64,000 nucleotides of DNA. Origin: Chitinophagaceae bacterium UBA4407 (GTDB taxonomy: Bacteria; Bacteroidota; Bacteroidia; Chitinophagales; Chitinophagaceae). Location of the stretch: positions 1 through 64,000 of the forward strand of contig DGQT01000043.1 of assembly GCA_002390845.1 (NCBI GenBank), written 5' to 3'. Positions 63,668-64,000 of the stretch are shown here, piece by piece. Position 1 is the first letter of the stretch, and each line of letters starts with the position of its first letter. Under the pieces are notes generated by a model. That model did no database searches. It worked only from the letters and a program-made list of their open reading frames with translations, and had not been told where the DNA came from. The position numbers and the translations under genes are program-made.

Positions 63668-63752
63668 TTTATTAACCAAGCATTTGAACCACTATGAAGC
63701 TTCTCTTGCGTCGCAACCTTCTACTGCAACAATTCTATTCAACAATTCTAAC
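63668..63752. repeat. Paired-arm repeat P22, L arm (A core)
   Basis: L arm CTATGAAGCTTCTC with core TTGCGTCGCAACCTTCTAC (63706-63724), and inner flank CAACAATTCTATTCAACAAT shared with P13 and P15. Its R partner should lie right of the window, after gnd. A CCCCCTTTAGTGGGTTAGGG motif at 63818-63837 is another common short repeat type. Confidence 0.85.
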
Positions 63753-63891
63753 GCTATCTTGTATCACTTATTCTACCCAAAAAAATACAGATCATAAAAA
63801 TGTTTACGTTAAAATTCCCCCTTTAGTGGGTTAGGGGGCAACCGTATCTTTCCTTTTTCTAACTTGCAGCCTCAATTTTCAAAACACAATA

Positions 63892-64000
63892 ATGGAAAAT
63901 CAATTATACGATTTTGGAATGATTGGCCTCGGCGTAATGGGGCAAAACCTCTTACTCAATTTGGCCGATCACAAATTCCCCGTTATCGGCTTCGATCTTG
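63892..64000 (+). CDS. gnd: 6-phosphogluconate dehydrogenase, 5' part
   Basis: The first 36 codons of a gene cut by the window end. The product starts MENQLYDFGMIGLGVMGQNL, with the NADP-binding GLGVMGQNL motif and the following NLADHKFPVIGFDL of 6-phosphogluconate dehydrogenase, a pentose phosphate pathway enzyme. Only the start is visible, so other 6PGDH-like dehydrogenases are not excluded, but the MGQNL form fits gnd well. Confidence 0.85.
   Translation, partial: MENQLYDFGMIGLGVMGQNLLLNLADHKFPVIGFDL

Noticed and set aside
1..63752. The arms as a CRISPR array.
   Set aside because: They are inverted, widely spaced, of different loop lengths and not direct repeats with uniform spacers; no cas genes.

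Overview
The window looks like chromosomal DNA of a Bacteroidota bacterium, most likely family Chitinophagaceae. The signs are a type IX secretion C-terminal sorting domain, a TonB receptor with a carboxypeptidase-like N-terminal domain, LytS/LytTR two-component proteins, imelysin and di-heme oxidoreductase lipoproteins, DUF1015 next to serC, and almost no Shine-Dalgarno sequences. The species cannot be named from sequence alone. No rRNA, tRNA, CRISPR array, transposase or phage gene was seen.

Layout. 1-3.5 kb: a molybdenum hydroxylase (CoxL- and CoxS-like subunits) with a CoxG-like protein. 4-7.6 kb: an outer-membrane barrel, two LytS-type histidine kinases (the first with a degenerate ATP site) and a LytTR regulator. 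7.7-10.9 kb: a truncated membrane protein, a CPBP protease, a DUF1569 protein and an S41 peptidase. 11-16.2 kb: molybdenum cofactor genes moaA, moeA, moaC, a MobA-like fusion and a MoeB-rhodanese protein, which would supply the hydroxylase. 16.4-22.3 kb: TPR protein, DUF1015, serC, gyrB. 22.7-29.4 kb: a T9SS cargo protein, then di-heme oxidoreductase, imelysin, Rieske protein and porin. 29.8-35.1 kb: APH-like kinase, LacI regulator, SDR, lipocalin-like lipoprotein, deoC. 35.2-43.4 kb: a repeat-containing secreted protein, a small secreted protein, SCO-like and HEAT proteins, tyrosinase, racemase. 43.5-47 kb: a wHTH regulator with three paralogous membrane proteins and two further small genes. 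47.3-54.8 kb: TonB receptor, an EF-Tu-domain-3-like protein, CoA-binding protein, ankyrin protein, and a DUF2071/epimerase/GbsR group. 55-61.8 kb: kdsB and a tripartite RND efflux system. 62-64 kb: a 2-oxoacid:ferredoxin oxidoreductase beta subunit, an AhpD-like protein and the start of gnd.

The most striking content is not a gene. At least 43 copies of a roughly 60-bp arm lie in the gaps between genes, in two orientations (L and R) that are reverse complements. They alternate L-R-L-R along the whole window with one exception and form 20 pairs (labelled P1-P21 here; P13 is the unpaired arm; the names are mine). Each arm has an outer part around GAGCCCGGC bordered by a T-run (L) or A-run (R), an ATGAAGCTTTT-like middle, and an inner core of one of three types: A (TTGCGTCGCAC), B (GTTGTGTCACTCAC) or C (TTGCCACGCTCG). 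The outer end of many arms lies 0-10 nt from a stop codon. Most pairs enclose 50-250 bp, often with a second nested palindrome, but seven enclose one or two whole genes. The T/A polarity is the opposite of an intrinsic terminator, and separate ordinary terminators are present. I know of no described family with this structure.
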